The notes beneath the pieces were generated by a model that saw only the letters and a program-made list of their open reading frames with translations, was not told the DNA's origin and did no database searches. A DNA stretch of 64,000 bases from Telluria aromaticivorans (GTDB taxonomy: Bacteria; Pseudomonadota; Gammaproteobacteria; Burkholderiales; Burkholderiaceae_D): assembly GCF_013003915.1 (NCBI RefSeq), contig NZ_JABAIV010000008.1:172949-236948 (forward strand). The letters are read 5' to 3'. The position numbers were made by a program, and so were the translations under genes. This document shows, one piece after another, positions 43,613 to 54,680 of the stretch (position 1 is the stretch's first letter; every line of letters begins with the position of its first letter).

Positions 43613-43641
43613 TTGACTTGGTTGTATAGACAACCTAGACT
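43613..43641 (+). promoter_or_regulatory. hutU promoter with HutC operator in the spacer
   Basis: -35 TTGACT (43613-43618), a 17-bp spacer and -10 TAGACT (43636-43641). The spacer contains the palindrome GGTTGTATAGACAACC (43620-43635), a TTGT-N4-ACAA type site like those bound by HutC-class GntR regulators. A repressor bound there would block RNA polymerase directly. The hutU start is 27 bases beyond the -10. Confidence 0.8.
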
Positions 43642-43667
43642 TCATCGCACTTCCATTAGGAGCCGCC

Positions 43668-45371
<1,704 letters not shown>

Positions 45372-45383
45372 GGCAGTAACGAT

Positions 45384-46949
45384 ATGAACGAATCGAACCA
45401 CGGCATCAACCTGAATCCTGGCCAGCTGGCCTTGAGCGACCTGCGCGCGGTCTGGGCCGGCCATGCGCCGCTGACCCTTGCCTCCACCGCCTGGCCGGCG
45501 ATCAAGGCCTCGCTCGCCCTGGTCGATGCCATCGTCGCCAAGGGCGACCCGGCCTACGGCATCAACACCGGCTTCGGCATCCTGGCCAAGGCCCATATCC
45601 CGAACGACCAGCTGGCTACCCTGCAGCGCAACCTGATCCTGTCGCATGCGGTCGGCACCGGCCCGCTCATCGAGGACAACATCGTGCGCCTGATCGTGCT
45701 GACCAAGATCGGCAGCCTGGCGCGCGGCTATTCGGGCGTGCGCCCGGTGATCATCGAAACCCTGATCGCGCTATACAACGCGGGCATCATGCCGGCCATT
45801 CCCTGCCAGGGCTCGGTCGGCGCTTCGGGCGACCTGGCGCCGCTGGCCCACATGACGCTCGCCATGCTCGGCGTGGGGCCGGTGCGTTACAAAGGCGAGA
45901 TTGTCGAGGCGAGTGAGGCTTTGAACGCCGCCGGCATCGAACCGGTGACCCTGGTCGCCAAGGAAGGCCTGGCCCTGATCAACGGCACCCAGGTCTCGAC
46001 CGCGCTGGCCCTGCACGGCCTGTTCATGGCCGAACGCGTGCTGGAAGCGGGCATGGTGGCCGGCTCGCTGTCGCTCGACGCCGCCCGCGGCAGCGATGCC
46101 CCGTTCGACGCGCGCATACACGCGGTGCGCGGCCAGCCGGGCCAGATCACCGCCGCCGGCATCTACCGCGAACTGGTGGCGGGCAGCGCCATCCGCGCCT
46201 CGCACCTGGTGGGCGACGAGCGCGTGCAGGACCCGTACAGCCTGCGCTGCCAGCCGCAAGTCATGGGCGCGGCGATGGACATCATCGCCAACGCCGGCCG
46301 CACTTTGCTGATCGAAGCCAATGCCGTGACCGACAACCCGCTGCTGTTCCCGGCGGGGCCGGATGTTGCCGCGTCCGGCGACATCCTCTCCGGCGGCAAC
46401 TTCCACGCCGAGCCGGTGGCCTTTGCCGCCGACACGCTGGCCCTGGCGATTGCCGAGATCGGCGCGCTGTCCGAGCGCCGCATCGCGCTGCTGATCGATG
46501 CCAACCTGTCCGGCCTGCCGGCCTTCCTGGTGCGCGAGCCGGGCCTGAATTCCGGCTTCATGATCGCCCACGTCACTGCGGCCGCGCTGGCGTCGGAAAA
46601 CAAGTCGCTGGCCCATCCGGCCAGCGTCGACAGCCTGCCGACCTCGGCCAACCAGGAAGACCATGTCAGCATGGCCACCTTCGCGGCGCGCCGTCTGGAC
46701 CAGATGGCGCACAATACGTCGGTGATCGTGGGAATCGAGCTGCTGGCCGCGGCGCAGGGCATCGAATTCCACCGCCCCTTGAGGACGTCGACCCACCTCG
46801 AGCACGTGCATGCCCAGCTGCGCGAGAAGGTTGCCCCGTATGACGCGGACCGCTTCTTCGCCCCGGACATCGAGGCTGCGCGCAGGATGGTGGTGAACGG
46901 CGAGCTGTCGGCATCAATCAAGGAACTGTTTGTAGCATTACACCCATAA
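45384..46949 (+). CDS. hutH: histidine ammonia-lyase
   Basis: First step of histidine degradation: releases ammonia from L-histidine to give urocanate. The 521-residue protein has [12 protein letters not shown] and the Ala-Ser-Gly triad that cyclises to the MIO cofactor, in [14 protein letters not shown] at about residues 145-155. It also has [16 protein letters not shown] near the C terminus. It starts 12 bp after hutU and is probably on the same transcript. Confidence 0.97.
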   Translation: MNESNHGINLNPGQLALSDLRAVWAGHAPLTLASTAWPAIKASLALVDAIVAKGDPAYGINTGFGILAKAHIPNDQLATLQRNLILSHAVGTGPLIEDNIVRLIVLTKIGSLARGYSGVRPVIIETLIALYNAGIMPAIPCQGSVGASGDLAPLAHMTLAMLGVGPVRYKGEIVEASEALNAAGIEPVTLVAKEGLALINGTQVSTALALHGLFMAERVLEAGMVAGSLSLDAARGSDAPFDARIHAVRGQPGQITAAGIYRELVAGSAIRASHLVGDERVQDPYSLRCQPQVMGAAMDIIANAGRTLLIEANAVTDNPLLFPAGPDVAASGDILSGGNFHAEPVAFAADTLALAIAEIGALSERRIALLIDANLSGLPAFLVREPGLNSGFMIAHVTAAALASENKSLAHPASVDSLPTSANQEDHVSMATFAARRLDQMAHNTSVIVGIELLAAAQGIEFHRPLRTSTHLEHVHAQLREKVAPYDADRFFAPDIEAARRMVVNGELSASIKELFVALHP

Positions 46950-46983
46950 GCACCGACCCTTCACAATCTACCCAGGAGAGGCA

Positions 46984-47772
46984 ATGGATTTTCGGTTCAA
47001 GGCAGGCAGGCTTCCGGTGCTCGTGTCGATGCCCCATGCGGGCACCGACATCCCGGACGAGGTAGCGAGCACGATGGCGCCCTGCGCCGCTGCGCGCGCG
47101 GACACCGACTGGCACCTGCCCGAACTGTACGGCTTCCTGGAAGAGATGGGCGTGTCGACCATCTCGGCGCGCTGGTCGCGCTACCTGATCGACCTGAACC
47201 GCCCGCCCGAGAACACCAATCTCTACCCGGGCATGGATACCACCGGGCTGTGCCCGGTCGACACCTTCGGACGCGAAAGCCTCTACTTGCCGGGCAGGGC
47301 GCCGGACGAAGCCGAGGTGCAGCGCCGCCTGCAGCACTACTGGATGCCCTACCACGTCCAGCTGCGCGCGGAACTCGACCGCCTGAAGGCCGAGTTCGGC
47401 CGCGTGGTGCTATGCGACGCCCACTCGATCGCCTCCACCGTGCCGCGCTTCTTCGAAGGCCGCCTGCCCGACCTGAACTTCGGCACCGCCGACGGCACGT
47501 CCTGCGCGCCGGGCCTGGAACAGGCGGTGGTGGGCCTGGCCCGTGCGCAGGACCGTTTCAGCATGGCCGTCAACGGCCGCTTCAAGGGTGGCCACATCAC
47601 CCGCAAATACGGCCAGCCGCACGATAACGTGCACGCGATCCAGCTCGAGATGTGCCAGTGCCTGTATATGAACGAAGCGGCGCCTTTCGACTACCGTCCC
47701 GATGTGGCGGCTGAAGTGCAGCCGCTGCTGCGCGCCATGATCGGCTCCGCCGCCGAATGGGTGCGCACATGA
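46984..47772 (+). CDS. hutG: N-formylglutamate deformylase
   Basis: Last step of the five-step hut route: hydrolyses N-formyl-L-glutamate to glutamate and formate. The 262-residue protein starts MDFRFKAGRLPVLVSMPHAGTDIP and has RWSRYLIDLNRP, VVLCDAHSIASTVP, and the late FKGGHITRKYGQP. This is the FGase family, not the arginase-like HutG of Salmonella and Bacillus. Its stop overlaps the hutF start by four bases (ATGA). Confidence 0.95.
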   Translation: MDFRFKAGRLPVLVSMPHAGTDIPDEVASTMAPCAAARADTDWHLPELYGFLEEMGVSTISARWSRYLIDLNRPPENTNLYPGMDTTGLCPVDTFGRESLYLPGRAPDEAEVQRRLQHYWMPYHVQLRAELDRLKAEFGRVVLCDAHSIASTVPRFFEGRLPDLNFGTADGTSCAPGLEQAVVGLARAQDRFSMAVNGRFKGGHITRKYGQPHDNVHAIQLEMCQCLYMNEAAPFDYRPDVAAEVQPLLRAMIGSAAEWVRT

Positions 47773-49136
47773 GGGCCTTGTTTGCCCGCCATGCGTTGCT
47801 CCCACAGGGGTGGCAGCGCGACGTGCTGCTCGAATGGGACGTGCACGGCGACCTGACCCGGGTGGTGCCCCAGGCCGCGCCGCCGCTGGGCGTCGCGCGC
47901 GCCGACTACGTGGTGCCGGGCATGGTCAACCTGCACTCGCACGCCTTCCAGCGCGCGCTGGGCGGGCTTACCGAGCGTGCCGGCGAGGGTCCGGACAGCT
48001 TCTGGACCTGGCGCGACCTGATGTACCGCTTCGCCGCCCGCATCACGCCGGAACAGATCGAGGCCATCGCCGCCCAGCTGTTCGTCGAATGCCTGCGCCA
48101 CGGCTATACCTCGCTGTGCGAATTCCACTACCTGCAGCGCGGTCCGGATGGGGAAACCTATGCCCGCCCGGCCGAAACCGCCGAGCGGGTCGCAGCCGCC
48201 GGCCATGCCACCGGCATGGGGCTGACCCTGCTGCCGGTGCTGTACAGCCACGCCGGCTTCGGCGAACAGCCCCTGCGCGCAGAGCAGCGGCGCTTCCGCA
48301 CCGGTGTCGACGACATTCTCGGCATCGTCGATGCGCTGGGCGCCCTGCGCGGCCCCCAGCTCGAAGTCGGCGCCGCGCCACATTCGCTGCGCGCGGCGAC
48401 CATCCGGCAGGTGCGCGAGCTGGCCGCCGGACTGCCTGCGGGACGTCCGCTGCACATCCATATCGCCGAGCAGCAGGCCGAAGTCGACCAGAGCATCGCC
48501 TTTGCCGGGCGGCGTCCGGTCGAATACCTGATGGAGCAGGTCGCCGTGGACGAACGCTGGTGCCTGGTGCATGCCACCCACTTGAACGACGAAGAAGTGC
48601 GCGCGCTGGCCGCTAGCGGCGCGGTGGCCGGCCTGTGCCCGACCACCGAAGCCAACCTCGGCGACGGCCTGTTCCCGCTGCAGCCTTTCATCGAGGCCGG
48701 CGGGCGCTTCGGCATCGGCAGCGACAGCCACGTGTCGCAAAGCCCGGTCGAAGAATTGCGCTGGCTGGAATACGGCCAGCGCCTTAGGCACCAGCGCCGC
48801 AATATCGCGTCCACACCCGAACAGCGCGACATCGGCCAGTACTTGTGGCAAGCTGCGTTGCGCGGCGGTGCGCAAGCCACCGGCCGCAAGGTCGGCGCGC
48901 TGGAAGAAGGCCGGCGTGCCGACCTGCTGGTGCTGGACGGGACCCATCCGAACCTGGATGGCGTGGCGGACGAGGATGTCCTCGGCCGCTTCCTGTTCTG
49001 CGGTAACGATAACCTGGTGCGCGACGTGCTGTGCGGCGGGCGCTGGGTGGTGCAGGCAGGCCGCCACATGGCGCAGGACGCGATCGCGCAGCGCTACCGA
49101 CAAGCCGTTCATGAATTACGCGAGGTGAGCCAATGA
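47769..49136 (+). CDS. hutF: formimidoylglutamate deiminase
   Basis: Deiminates N-formimino-L-glutamate to N-formyl-L-glutamate, releasing ammonia; with HutG it bypasses the one-step formimidoylglutamase. The 455-residue amidohydrolase has MVNLHSHAFQRAL (metal site HxH), LHIHIAEQQAEV, HATHLNDEEV and FGIGSDSHVSQSPVEEL. The ATG at 47769 is chosen because it overlaps the hutG stop; a start 12 bases upstream is also in frame. Overlap with hutD follows. Confidence 0.96.
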   Translation: MRALFARHALLPQGWQRDVLLEWDVHGDLTRVVPQAAPPLGVARADYVVPGMVNLHSHAFQRALGGLTERAGEGPDSFWTWRDLMYRFAARITPEQIEAIAAQLFVECLRHGYTSLCEFHYLQRGPDGETYARPAETAERVAAAGHATGMGLTLLPVLYSHAGFGEQPLRAEQRRFRTGVDDILGIVDALGALRGPQLEVGAAPHSLRAATIRQVRELAAGLPAGRPLHIHIAEQQAEVDQSIAFAGRRPVEYLMEQVAVDERWCLVHATHLNDEEVRALAASGAVAGLCPTTEANLGDGLFPLQPFIEAGGRFGIGSDSHVSQSPVEELRWLEYGQRLRHQRRNIASTPEQRDIGQYLWQAALRGGAQATGRKVGALEEGRRADLLVLDGTHPNLDGVADEDVLGRFLFCGNDNLVRDVLCGGRWVVQAGRHMAQDAIAQRYRQAVHELREVSQ

Positions 49137-49735
49137 CCGTACTGATTCCATTCGCAGGTCTGACCCCGGTTCCGTGGAAAAACGGCGGCGGCAGCACGAC
49201 CGAAATCGCCATCGGCCCGCCGGATTCCGGGTTCGAGGATTTCGACTGGCGTGTCAGCCTGGCCACCATCGAGAAGGACGGCACCTTCTCGCAGTTCCCG
49301 GGCGTCGACCGCACGCTGGCGCTGGTGGAAGGCCACGGCATGCTGCTTGACATCGACGGCGATCCGGTGCTGGTTACCGACGGCGATCCGGTGATCGCCT
49401 TCGACGGCAGCTCGAACGTCACGGCGAAGCTGAGCCGCGGCGGCAGCACCGACTTCAATGCGATGACGCGCAGCGACCGCTGCTACCACACCTTCGGGCG
49501 GCGCCGGCTCACCGGCATCTCCACGTTTGTTGCGCGCGCCGACATCACCGTGCTGTTCCTGGCCGAAGGCGAAGCGCTGGAGCTGCGCAACGAAAAAGAG
49601 CGCATCGGCCTTGTGCGCTTCGATGCCGTGGTGCTCGAAGCGGGCTCGGTCTGGAAGCTGGAGGCAGGGCAGGCGATGATTTATATCGTCGACGTCTACT
49701 ACCACAGCGAAGAGGACGAAGAGTCGTATGAGTAA
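49133..49735 (+). CDS. hutD: HutD family protein
   Basis: 200-residue cupin-type protein found in proteobacterial hut operons. Its exact role is not settled; in Pseudomonas it has been linked to limiting hut pathway flux. It has [20 protein letters not shown] at the start and [23 protein letters not shown], both typical. The C terminus is acidic ([10 protein letters not shown]). It overlaps hutF by four and hutI by eight bases. Confidence 0.93.
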   Translation: MTVLIPFAGLTPVPWKNGGGSTTEIAIGPPDSGFEDFDWRVSLATIEKDGTFSQFPGVDRTLALVEGHGMLLDIDGDPVLVTDGDPVIAFDGSSNVTAKLSRGGSTDFNAMTRSDRCYHTFGRRRLTGISTFVARADITVLFLAEGEALELRNEKERIGLVRFDAVVLEAGSVWKLEAGQAMIYIVDVYYHSEEDEESYE

Positions 49736-50951
49736 GGTGGTGGACCTGCTGTTCACCAACGTGCGCCTGGCGACGATGGTGGAAGGCTACGGCGAGATGC
49801 AGGATGCCGCGCTCGCCGTCAAGGATGGCCGCATCGCCTGGCTGGGCGCGCGCAGCGATGCGCCGGCGGCAAGCGCTGAACACGACTGCGGCGGCATGTG
49901 GATGACGCCGGGCCTGGTCGACTGCCACACCCACATCGTCCACGCCGGCAACCGCAGCAACGAATGGGAGGCGCGCCTGAACGGCGCCACCTACGAAGAC
50001 ATCGCGCGCCAGGGCGGCGGCATCATGTCCACGGTGCGCGCCACTCGCCAGGCCGATGTCGAGGCGCTGCTGGCGCAAAGCCTGCCGCGCGTGGCGCAGC
50101 TCCTGTCCGAAGGCGTGACCACCATCGAGATCAAGTCAGGCTATGGCCTGGAGCTGGCGGCCGAAGGGTGCATGCTGCGCGCCGCACGCCAGGTGGCGCA
50201 GCGCCTGCCGGTGCGTGTCGCCACCACTTTCCTGGGCGCCCATGCGCTGCCGCCGGAATTCGCCGGCCGGCCCGAGGCCTATGTCGATGAATTATGCGAA
50301 CGGATGCTGCCGCAGCTGGCGGAACAGGGGCTGGTCGATGCGGTGGACGCTTTCTGCGAGCGCATCGGTTTCAGCTATGCCCAGACCGAACGCCTGTTCG
50401 CCGCCGCGCGCACGCTCGGGCTGCCGGTCAAGCTGCATGCCGAGCAGCTATCCGACCAGGGCGGCGCCGAACTCGTCGCGCGCTATGGCGGCCTGTCGGC
50501 CGACCACCTCGAACACCTGACGCCAGAAGGCATCGACGCCATGGCACGCGCCGGCACGGTGGCGGTGCTGCTGCCGGGTGCTTACTACTTCCTGCGCGAG
50601 ACCGTGCCGCCACCCATCGCCGCACTGCGCGAGGCCGGTGTGCCGATGGCCGTGGCCACCGACTGCAATCCCGGCACCTCGCCGATGTCCTCCCTGCTGC
50701 TGGCGATGAACATGGCGTGTACGCTGTGGCGCCTGACGCCGCAGGAAGCGCTGCAGGGAGCTACCACCCAGGCTGCGCGTGCGCTCGGTCTCCAGAGCGA
50801 GATCGGGACGCTCGAAGTAGGGAAGGTGGCCGACCTGGCCCTGTGGGACATCGCCCGTCCGGCCGACCTGGCCTATGCAATGGGCTTCAATCCCTGCCGC
50901 GCCGTGGTGAACGGCGGCGTGCTGCGTCCGGCGCATATCTCAGCCGCTTGA
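49728..50951 (+). CDS. hutI: imidazolonepropionase
   Basis: Third step of histidine degradation: hydrolyses imidazolone propionate to N-formimino-L-glutamate. The 407-residue amidohydrolase has [17 protein letters not shown] (metal HxH and substrate contact), [34 protein letters not shown], and [13 protein letters not shown]. It is the last gene of the operon; a GC-rich hairpin (GCGCCGC with GCGGCGC, about 20 bases after the stop) has no T-run. Confidence 0.97.
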   Translation: MSKVVDLLFTNVRLATMVEGYGEMQDAALAVKDGRIAWLGARSDAPAASAEHDCGGMWMTPGLVDCHTHIVHAGNRSNEWEARLNGATYEDIARQGGGIMSTVRATRQADVEALLAQSLPRVAQLLSEGVTTIEIKSGYGLELAAEGCMLRAARQVAQRLPVRVATTFLGAHALPPEFAGRPEAYVDELCERMLPQLAEQGLVDAVDAFCERIGFSYAQTERLFAAARTLGLPVKLHAEQLSDQGGAELVARYGGLSADHLEHLTPEGIDAMARAGTVAVLLPGAYYFLRETVPPPIAALREAGVPMAVATDCNPGTSPMSSLLLAMNMACTLWRLTPQEALQGATTQAARALGLQSEIGTLEVGKVADLALWDIARPADLAYAMGFNPCRAVVNGGVLRPAHISAA

Positions 50952-51114
50952 CGCCTGTTTGATGCGCCGCGCAGATGGCTGCGGCGCGTATTCGTCACGC
51001 ATGCTCCACTAATCTTCGGCTGACCTTGCTTTTCTTGATTGGCGTCAAGCCGCCAGATTCCAGCTCGGGAATTATTACTTAAACGGTCGCAATAATAGTA
51101 ACCGCCGGTAAAGA

Positions 51115-51230
51115 TTAATCCCGGATTAAGGAAGCACACTTATAGTCTAGCTGTGTGTTTCACTATCTCCCCTCCCCATTTGTAAAAATGGGTTCGCCCA
51201 CGGCGCCCTCCAGGCCCGTGGGTTTTTCTT
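51115..51230 (+). ncRNA. candidate small RNA with palindromic upstream element
   Basis: A short transcription unit in the gap between hutI and a convergent acetyltransferase gene. A -10 TATAGT lies at 51141-51146, and a perfect palindrome TTAATCC-C-GGATTAA (51115-51129) lies where a -35 or operator would be. The predicted RNA (about 51153-51230) has a single-stranded CU-rich stretch ATCTCCCCTCCCC, a hairpin CCCATTT-GTAA-AAATGGG with a GNRA loop, and a terminator CCCACGG/CCGTGGG plus TTTTTCTTT. The CCCCUCCCC run is complementary to Shine-Dalgarno sequences. An alternative reading is a plain terminator for hutI. No known family was recognised. Confidence 0.5.
51197..51230 (+). terminator. Rho-independent terminator downstream of hutI
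   Basis: Stem CCCACGG (51197-51203) with CCGTGGG (51216-51222) followed by TTTTTCTTT. It ends the candidate small RNA and any read-through from hutI. The convergent GNAT gene ends seven bases later. Confidence 0.85.
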
Positions 51231-51236
51231 TGTGCT

Positions 51237-51725
51237 TCAGCTTTGGCGTTCGGCCATGGCGGTGAGGGTGTCGCCGGTCAGGCGGCAGATGCGCCAGTCG
51301 GGCATGACGTCCGCGCCCATCGACTTGTAGAACTGGATGGCCGGCTCGTTCCAGTCCAGTACCGACCATTCGAAGCGGCCGCACTCGCGTTCGACCGCGA
51401 TCTGCGCCAGGCGGGCCAGCATCTTCGTGCCGTAACCATTGCCGCGGTGCGACTGCAGCACGTAGAGGTCTTCCAGGTACAGGCCCTTCTTCGTGAGGAA
51501 GGTCGAGAAATTGTGGAAGAACAGGGCGAAGCAGACGACCTCGCCGTTCTCTTCGCCGACGATGGCTTCGCACGACGGGCGCGCGCCGAACAGGCCTTCG
51601 TGCAGCAGGGCTTCAGTGGATGCCACGAGGTGTTCGAGTTTCTCGAATACGGCCAGCTCCAGGATCATGGCCTGGATGTGGACGACATCTAGTGGCGTGG
51701 CAGGGCGGATGGCAAATTGGGTCAT
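51237..51725 (-). CDS. GNAT family N-acetyltransferase
   Basis: 162-residue acetyl-CoA-dependent transferase: IRPATPLDVVHIQAMILELA at the start, FLTKKGLYLEDLYV, and the acetyl-CoA loop motif SHRGNGYGTKML, followed by VLDWNEPAIQFYKSMGA. The length and the Y-L-E-D-L-Y-V segment resemble diamine (spermidine) acetyltransferases, but the substrate is not certain. Its start overlaps the stop of the upstream DMT transporter by four bases (ATGA). Confidence 0.92.
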   Translation of the reverse strand: MTQFAIRPATPLDVVHIQAMILELAVFEKLEHLVASTEALLHEGLFGARPSCEAIVGEENGEVVCFALFFHNFSTFLTKKGLYLEDLYVLQSHRGNGYGTKMLARLAQIAVERECGRFEWSVLDWNEPAIQFYKSMGADVMPDWRICRLTGDTLTAMAERQS

Positions 51726-52660
51726 GGGGTTTCGATGGCGTTGTTCAGGTTTGCGGATTGCACCGGTTTCGCTGCGGGCGCGCGCAGGGCCCAGGCCACG
51801 CTGGCCAGGCACAGGATCATGCCGGCGAATTCGACCGGGCCGGGACGGTAGCCCTCGAGCTGGATCGAGAGCAGCACCGACAGCACCGGCGTGACGACGC
51901 CGATATACACGGTCTTCTGCGCACCGATGCGGTTGATGAGGGTGAAGTAGGCGAAGAAGGCGATCACCGAACCGAAGATCGACAGGTAGACCAGCCCACC
52001 CCAATACGTCGCGCTGGAAGGTAGCACGAAGCTGTCGCCATGGAGCAGCGACCACACGGTGACCAGCGACGCACCCCACAGCATCGACCAGGCCATGGTG
52101 AGCGGCAGGTTCGAGCACTCCTGCTGCACCTTGCTGACCACGATGCTGCCGGCCGAACTGGCGATGGTCGCCACCAGCGCCAGGATCACGCCGGCGATGA
52201 ATTTGGCGCTGCCCCCTGCTTGGTAATCGTTCCAGGCGGTAGTGAGCGAATGCGAGAACAGCAGCACGACGCCGGCGATGGCCACCACGCCGCATGCGAT
52301 CGTGCGTGTCGAGATGCCGGTACCGAAGAACAGGCGGCTCAGGAGCGGCGTCCAGAACACCATCAGGGCGAACATCACGGCCACCAGCCCCGACACCACG
52401 TACTGCTCGGATTCGTAGGTGCAGAGGTAGGAGATGCAGAAGGTCAGTACGCCCTGCAGCGCGATCCAGCCGTGGGTGCGCAGCGGAAGCGCCAGGCGGT
52501 CGCGCCGTACGATGCAGATGATGAACAGCGTGGCCGCGGCAAGGAAGAAGCGGTAAGCCACCGACACGGCGGGCGGGGCTTCTCCCAGCTGCAGGGTGAT
52601 GGCAAAGAAGGTCGAGCCCCAGATCAGCGAGGCGACGGTAAAGAGGACGGAAGAGGGCAT
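51722..52660 (-). CDS. DMT-superfamily (EamA) exporter
   Basis: Inner-membrane transporter of 312 residues with ten predicted helices in two EamA repeats. It starts MPSSVLFTVASLIWGSTFFAI with the WGS motif of the family. The second repeat starts near residue 150 (FIAGVILALVATIASSAGS). Such proteins export amino acids or other small metabolites; the substrate is unknown. It is translationally coupled to the GNAT gene that follows, which might act on the same compound. Confidence 0.92.
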   Translation of the reverse strand: MPSSVLFTVASLIWGSTFFAITLQLGEAPPAVSVAYRFFLAAATLFIICIVRRDRLALPLRTHGWIALQGVLTFCISYLCTYESEQYVVSGLVAVMFALMVFWTPLLSRLFFGTGISTRTIACGVVAIAGVVLLFSHSLTTAWNDYQAGGSAKFIAGVILALVATIASSAGSIVVSKVQQECSNLPLTMAWSMLWGASLVTVWSLLHGDSFVLPSSATYWGGLVYLSIFGSVIAFFAYFTLINRIGAQKTVYIGVVTPVLSVLLSIQLEGYRPGPVEFAGMILCLASVAWALRAPAAKPVQSANLNNAIETP

Positions 52661-52756
52661 CGCGGGAGTATACGTGCTTAGCCGGTTTCCCGCACGGCGC
52701 GATGCTATGGGGCGCCGCGTTTCTCGTCCGGCCCAAACCGCGATGCGGCCCGCCTT

Positions 52757-52792
52757 TGTAGGGTGGGCGGGTTCCCCGCCCGCGCGTTCAAC
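52757..52792 (+). repeat. REP element, forward
   Basis: TGTAGGGTGGGCGGG, loop TTC, CCCGCCCGCGCGTTCAAC. It forms an inverted pair with the element at 52831-52866. Confidence 0.8.
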
Positions 52793-52830
52793 GAACGCTA
52801 AACAACCACGGTGCGTCTTTGCGGACGTGA

Positions 52831-52866
52831 TTTGAACGCGCGGGCGGGAGACCCGCCCGCCCTACG
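52831..52866 (-). repeat. REP element, reverse
   Basis: TTTGAACGCGCGGGCGGG, loop AGA, CCCGCCCGCCCTACG. It abuts the stop codon of the Mpo1-like gene with no base in between. Confidence 0.8.
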
Positions 52867-53313
52867 TTAATAGGCGAGCTTGAAGCGCCGATACAGGAAG
52901 CTCAAAACAAACAGGGGCCCGATCAACAGGAACCGCAGGTCGTCAAAAAACGACGGCTTCTTCCCCTCGATCTTGTGCCCGATGAACTGCCCGATCCACG
53001 ACACGACGAAGACCGCAATCGACACCGGCAGCACCGTCATCGCCGGCATCAGCGCCAAAATCCCCAACATCACGGCGCTCATCACGCCCATCCCGATCGC
53101 AAACCCACGCGACAGCTTGGTGTAGTAATAGAGCGAGCCAAGCGTGACGGCCACCGCCACCACCGGATGGATCGCCCACAGGATCCCCAGCAGGCTGAAG
53201 ACGATCAGCGGGATGCACACGAAGTGGATGATCTCGTTGGTGTGGTCCTGGTGGCTGTCGCCATAGCGCGCCAGCAAAATGTCGATGTTACGGGGTTGCG
53301 AGCTGTAGTCCAT
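52867..53313 (-). CDS. Mpo1/DUF962 family membrane protein
   Basis: 148-residue protein with four predicted helices. It has the family start YGDSHQDHTNEIIHFVCIPL, whose histidines match the Fe(II) ligands of yeast Mpo1, a dioxygenase in alpha-oxidation of 2-hydroxy fatty acids. The later WIGQFIGHKIEGKKP segment is also typical (family knowledge: DUF962). The ATG at 53313 is preceded by GGAG at six bases; the next in-frame ATG lies five codons upstream. A lipid-oxidation role is inferred from the family only. Confidence 0.9.
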   Translation of the reverse strand: MDYSSQPRNIDILLARYGDSHQDHTNEIIHFVCIPLIVFSLLGILWAIHPVVAVAVTLGSLYYYTKLSRGFAIGMGVMSAVMLGILALMPAMTVLPVSIAVFVVSWIGQFIGHKIEGKKPSFFDDLRFLLIGPLFVLSFLYRRFKLAY

Positions 53314-53368
53314 GCTTGTCTCCGGCATTGTTGTGGCCTGCTTTCGAGCAGGCCCTTTTCGCCCGATT

Positions 53369-54328
53369 CTACACCGTCTCCAGCACGGTGGCACTGCTGG
53401 CCACCACCGCTTTCGGCGCCTGCAGCCGCAAATTCGGATGCCCCGCAAACAGCTCGGACACCCATTCCACGAACACCCGCACCTTGGCCGACAGGTGGCG
53501 GTTCTGCGGATAGACGATGTGCACCGGAAGCGGGTCGATGCTCCAATCGGGCAGGACCTGGACCATGCGCCCGGCCGTGATGTGCTCGATCAGCAGGTAG
53601 TCGGTCATCATGATCACGCCCAGCCCGGCCAGGCCCGCCTGCACATAGGCGTTCGAATCGTTCAGGGCGATGGCGCCGGGCAGTGCCACCTCGATGCGCT
53701 CGCCGTCGCGGGTGAAATCCCAGTTGAGGATCTTGCCGGTCTTGGCCGAGAAATAGTTGACGCAGCGGTGGCGCTCGAGGTCGCGCGGGTGCTGCGGCAT
53801 CCCGTGGCGTTCGAGATAGGCGGGCGAGGCACAGGTGACGAAATTGATCACGCCGATGCGGCGCGCGATCAGGTTCTGGTCCAGCAGTTCGCCGCCGCGC
53901 ACCGCGCAGTCGACGCCTTCCTCGACCAGGTCGATCACGCGGTCGGTGCTGCCCAGCTCCATCGTGATGTCCGGATAGCGCTCGAAGAAGGCGGGCAGGG
54001 CGGGTATCAGGATTTCCGACGACAGCCCGGTGGGCGAATCGACGCGCAGGCGCCCGCTCGGGCTAAGCCGGTGGCGCGACAGAGATTCCTCGGCGTCGCG
54101 CACGTCCGACAGGATCTGGATGCAGCGCTCGTAATAGGCGGCGCCGTCGGAGGTGATCATCACCTGCCGCGTCGTGCGGTGCAGCAGCTTGACCGAGAGC
54201 GTGGTCTCGAGCGTCTGGACCAGGGTCGAGACCGTGGCCTTGGGCAGGTTCAGCATCTCGGCCGCCTTGGTAAAGCTGCCGCAGTCGACGACCTGGATGA
54301 AGACTTCCATGGCCTGGAGCTTGTTCAT
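53369..54328 (-). CDS. LysR-type regulator of the adjacent RND efflux operon (BpeT-like)
   Basis: 319-residue LysR-type regulator: winged HTH MNKLQAMEVFIQVVDCGSFTKAAEMLNLPKATVS (N-terminal 60 residues) and the substrate-binding domain. It is divergent from the efflux operon, with 136 bp between the gene starts and a palindrome in that gap. This matches the BpeT/CeoR-llpE arrangement in Burkholderia, where the LysR protein activates the pump genes and responds to aromatic compounds such as salicylate (established for that genus). Here that link is inference. Confidence 0.9.
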   Translation of the reverse strand: MNKLQAMEVFIQVVDCGSFTKAAEMLNLPKATVSTLVQTLETTLSVKLLHRTTRQVMITSDGAAYYERCIQILSDVRDAEESLSRHRLSPSGRLRVDSPTGLSSEILIPALPAFFERYPDITMELGSTDRVIDLVEEGVDCAVRGGELLDQNLIARRIGVINFVTCASPAYLERHGMPQHPRDLERHRCVNYFSAKTGKILNWDFTRDGERIEVALPGAIALNDSNAYVQAGLAGLGVIMMTDYLLIEHITAGRMVQVLPDWSIDPLPVHIVYPQNRHLSAKVRVFVEWVSELFAGHPNLRLQAPKAVVASSATVLETV

Positions 54329-54355
54329 GTTGGACTCCTTTGTCCAGTTTGATGC

Positions 54356-54379
54356 GATTGTTCGGAAATCTGAACAATC
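54356..54379. promoter_or_regulatory. palindromic LysR-type operator in the divergent promoter
   Basis: Perfect 8-bp inverted repeat GATTGTTC-N8-GAACAATC in the gap between the LysR gene and the efflux operon, starting 28 bases from the LysR start codon. Within it, TTC-N8-GAA fits the T-N11-A type sites of the family. A -10-like TATATT at 54420-54425 lies towards the operon with a poor -35 (TTTATC), as expected for an activator-dependent promoter. Confidence 0.75.
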
Positions 54380-54464
54380 AATTCGATATTGCCATCTTTA
54401 TCCGATTGTAGATGAAGACTATATTGTGTGCATCGCAGCAAAAAGTAAACACATGGAGCAGCTC

Positions 54465-54680
54465 ATGAGCATCCGGAACTCACTCTTCAACACGGTCACC
54501 GTCGCCCTCGGCGGGCTGGCACTCGCGGGCCTGCTGGGAACCGACGTCTATTCGCAGGCCGCCGGCGCCGAAGCGCGCGGCCTGAAGGCGCTCTCGCTGC
54601 AGGTGGAGATGAGTTGCGACGACTGCCCTGATGGCGATGCGAACCGCCTGGCGCTGGCGCCAAACCGGAGCCAGCCATGA
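54465..54680 (+). CDS. small exported peptide, first gene of the efflux operon
   Basis: 71-residue protein of no family I recognise. The start ATG at 54465 follows GGAG at five bases; an alternative ATG lies four codons upstream. Residues about 8-28 are hydrophobic (FNTVTVALGGLALAGLLGTDV) and look like a signal peptide or membrane anchor. A short acidic tail with a CDDC motif (MSCDDCPDGD) follows. Its stop overlaps the start of the lipase-like gene by four bases (ATGA), so it is translationally coupled. It could be a leader that links translation to the next gene or a membrane peptide acting on the pump. Confidence 0.65.
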   Translation: MSIRNSLFNTVTVALGGLALAGLLGTDVYSQAAGAEARGLKALSLQVEMSCDDCPDGDANRLALAPNRSQP

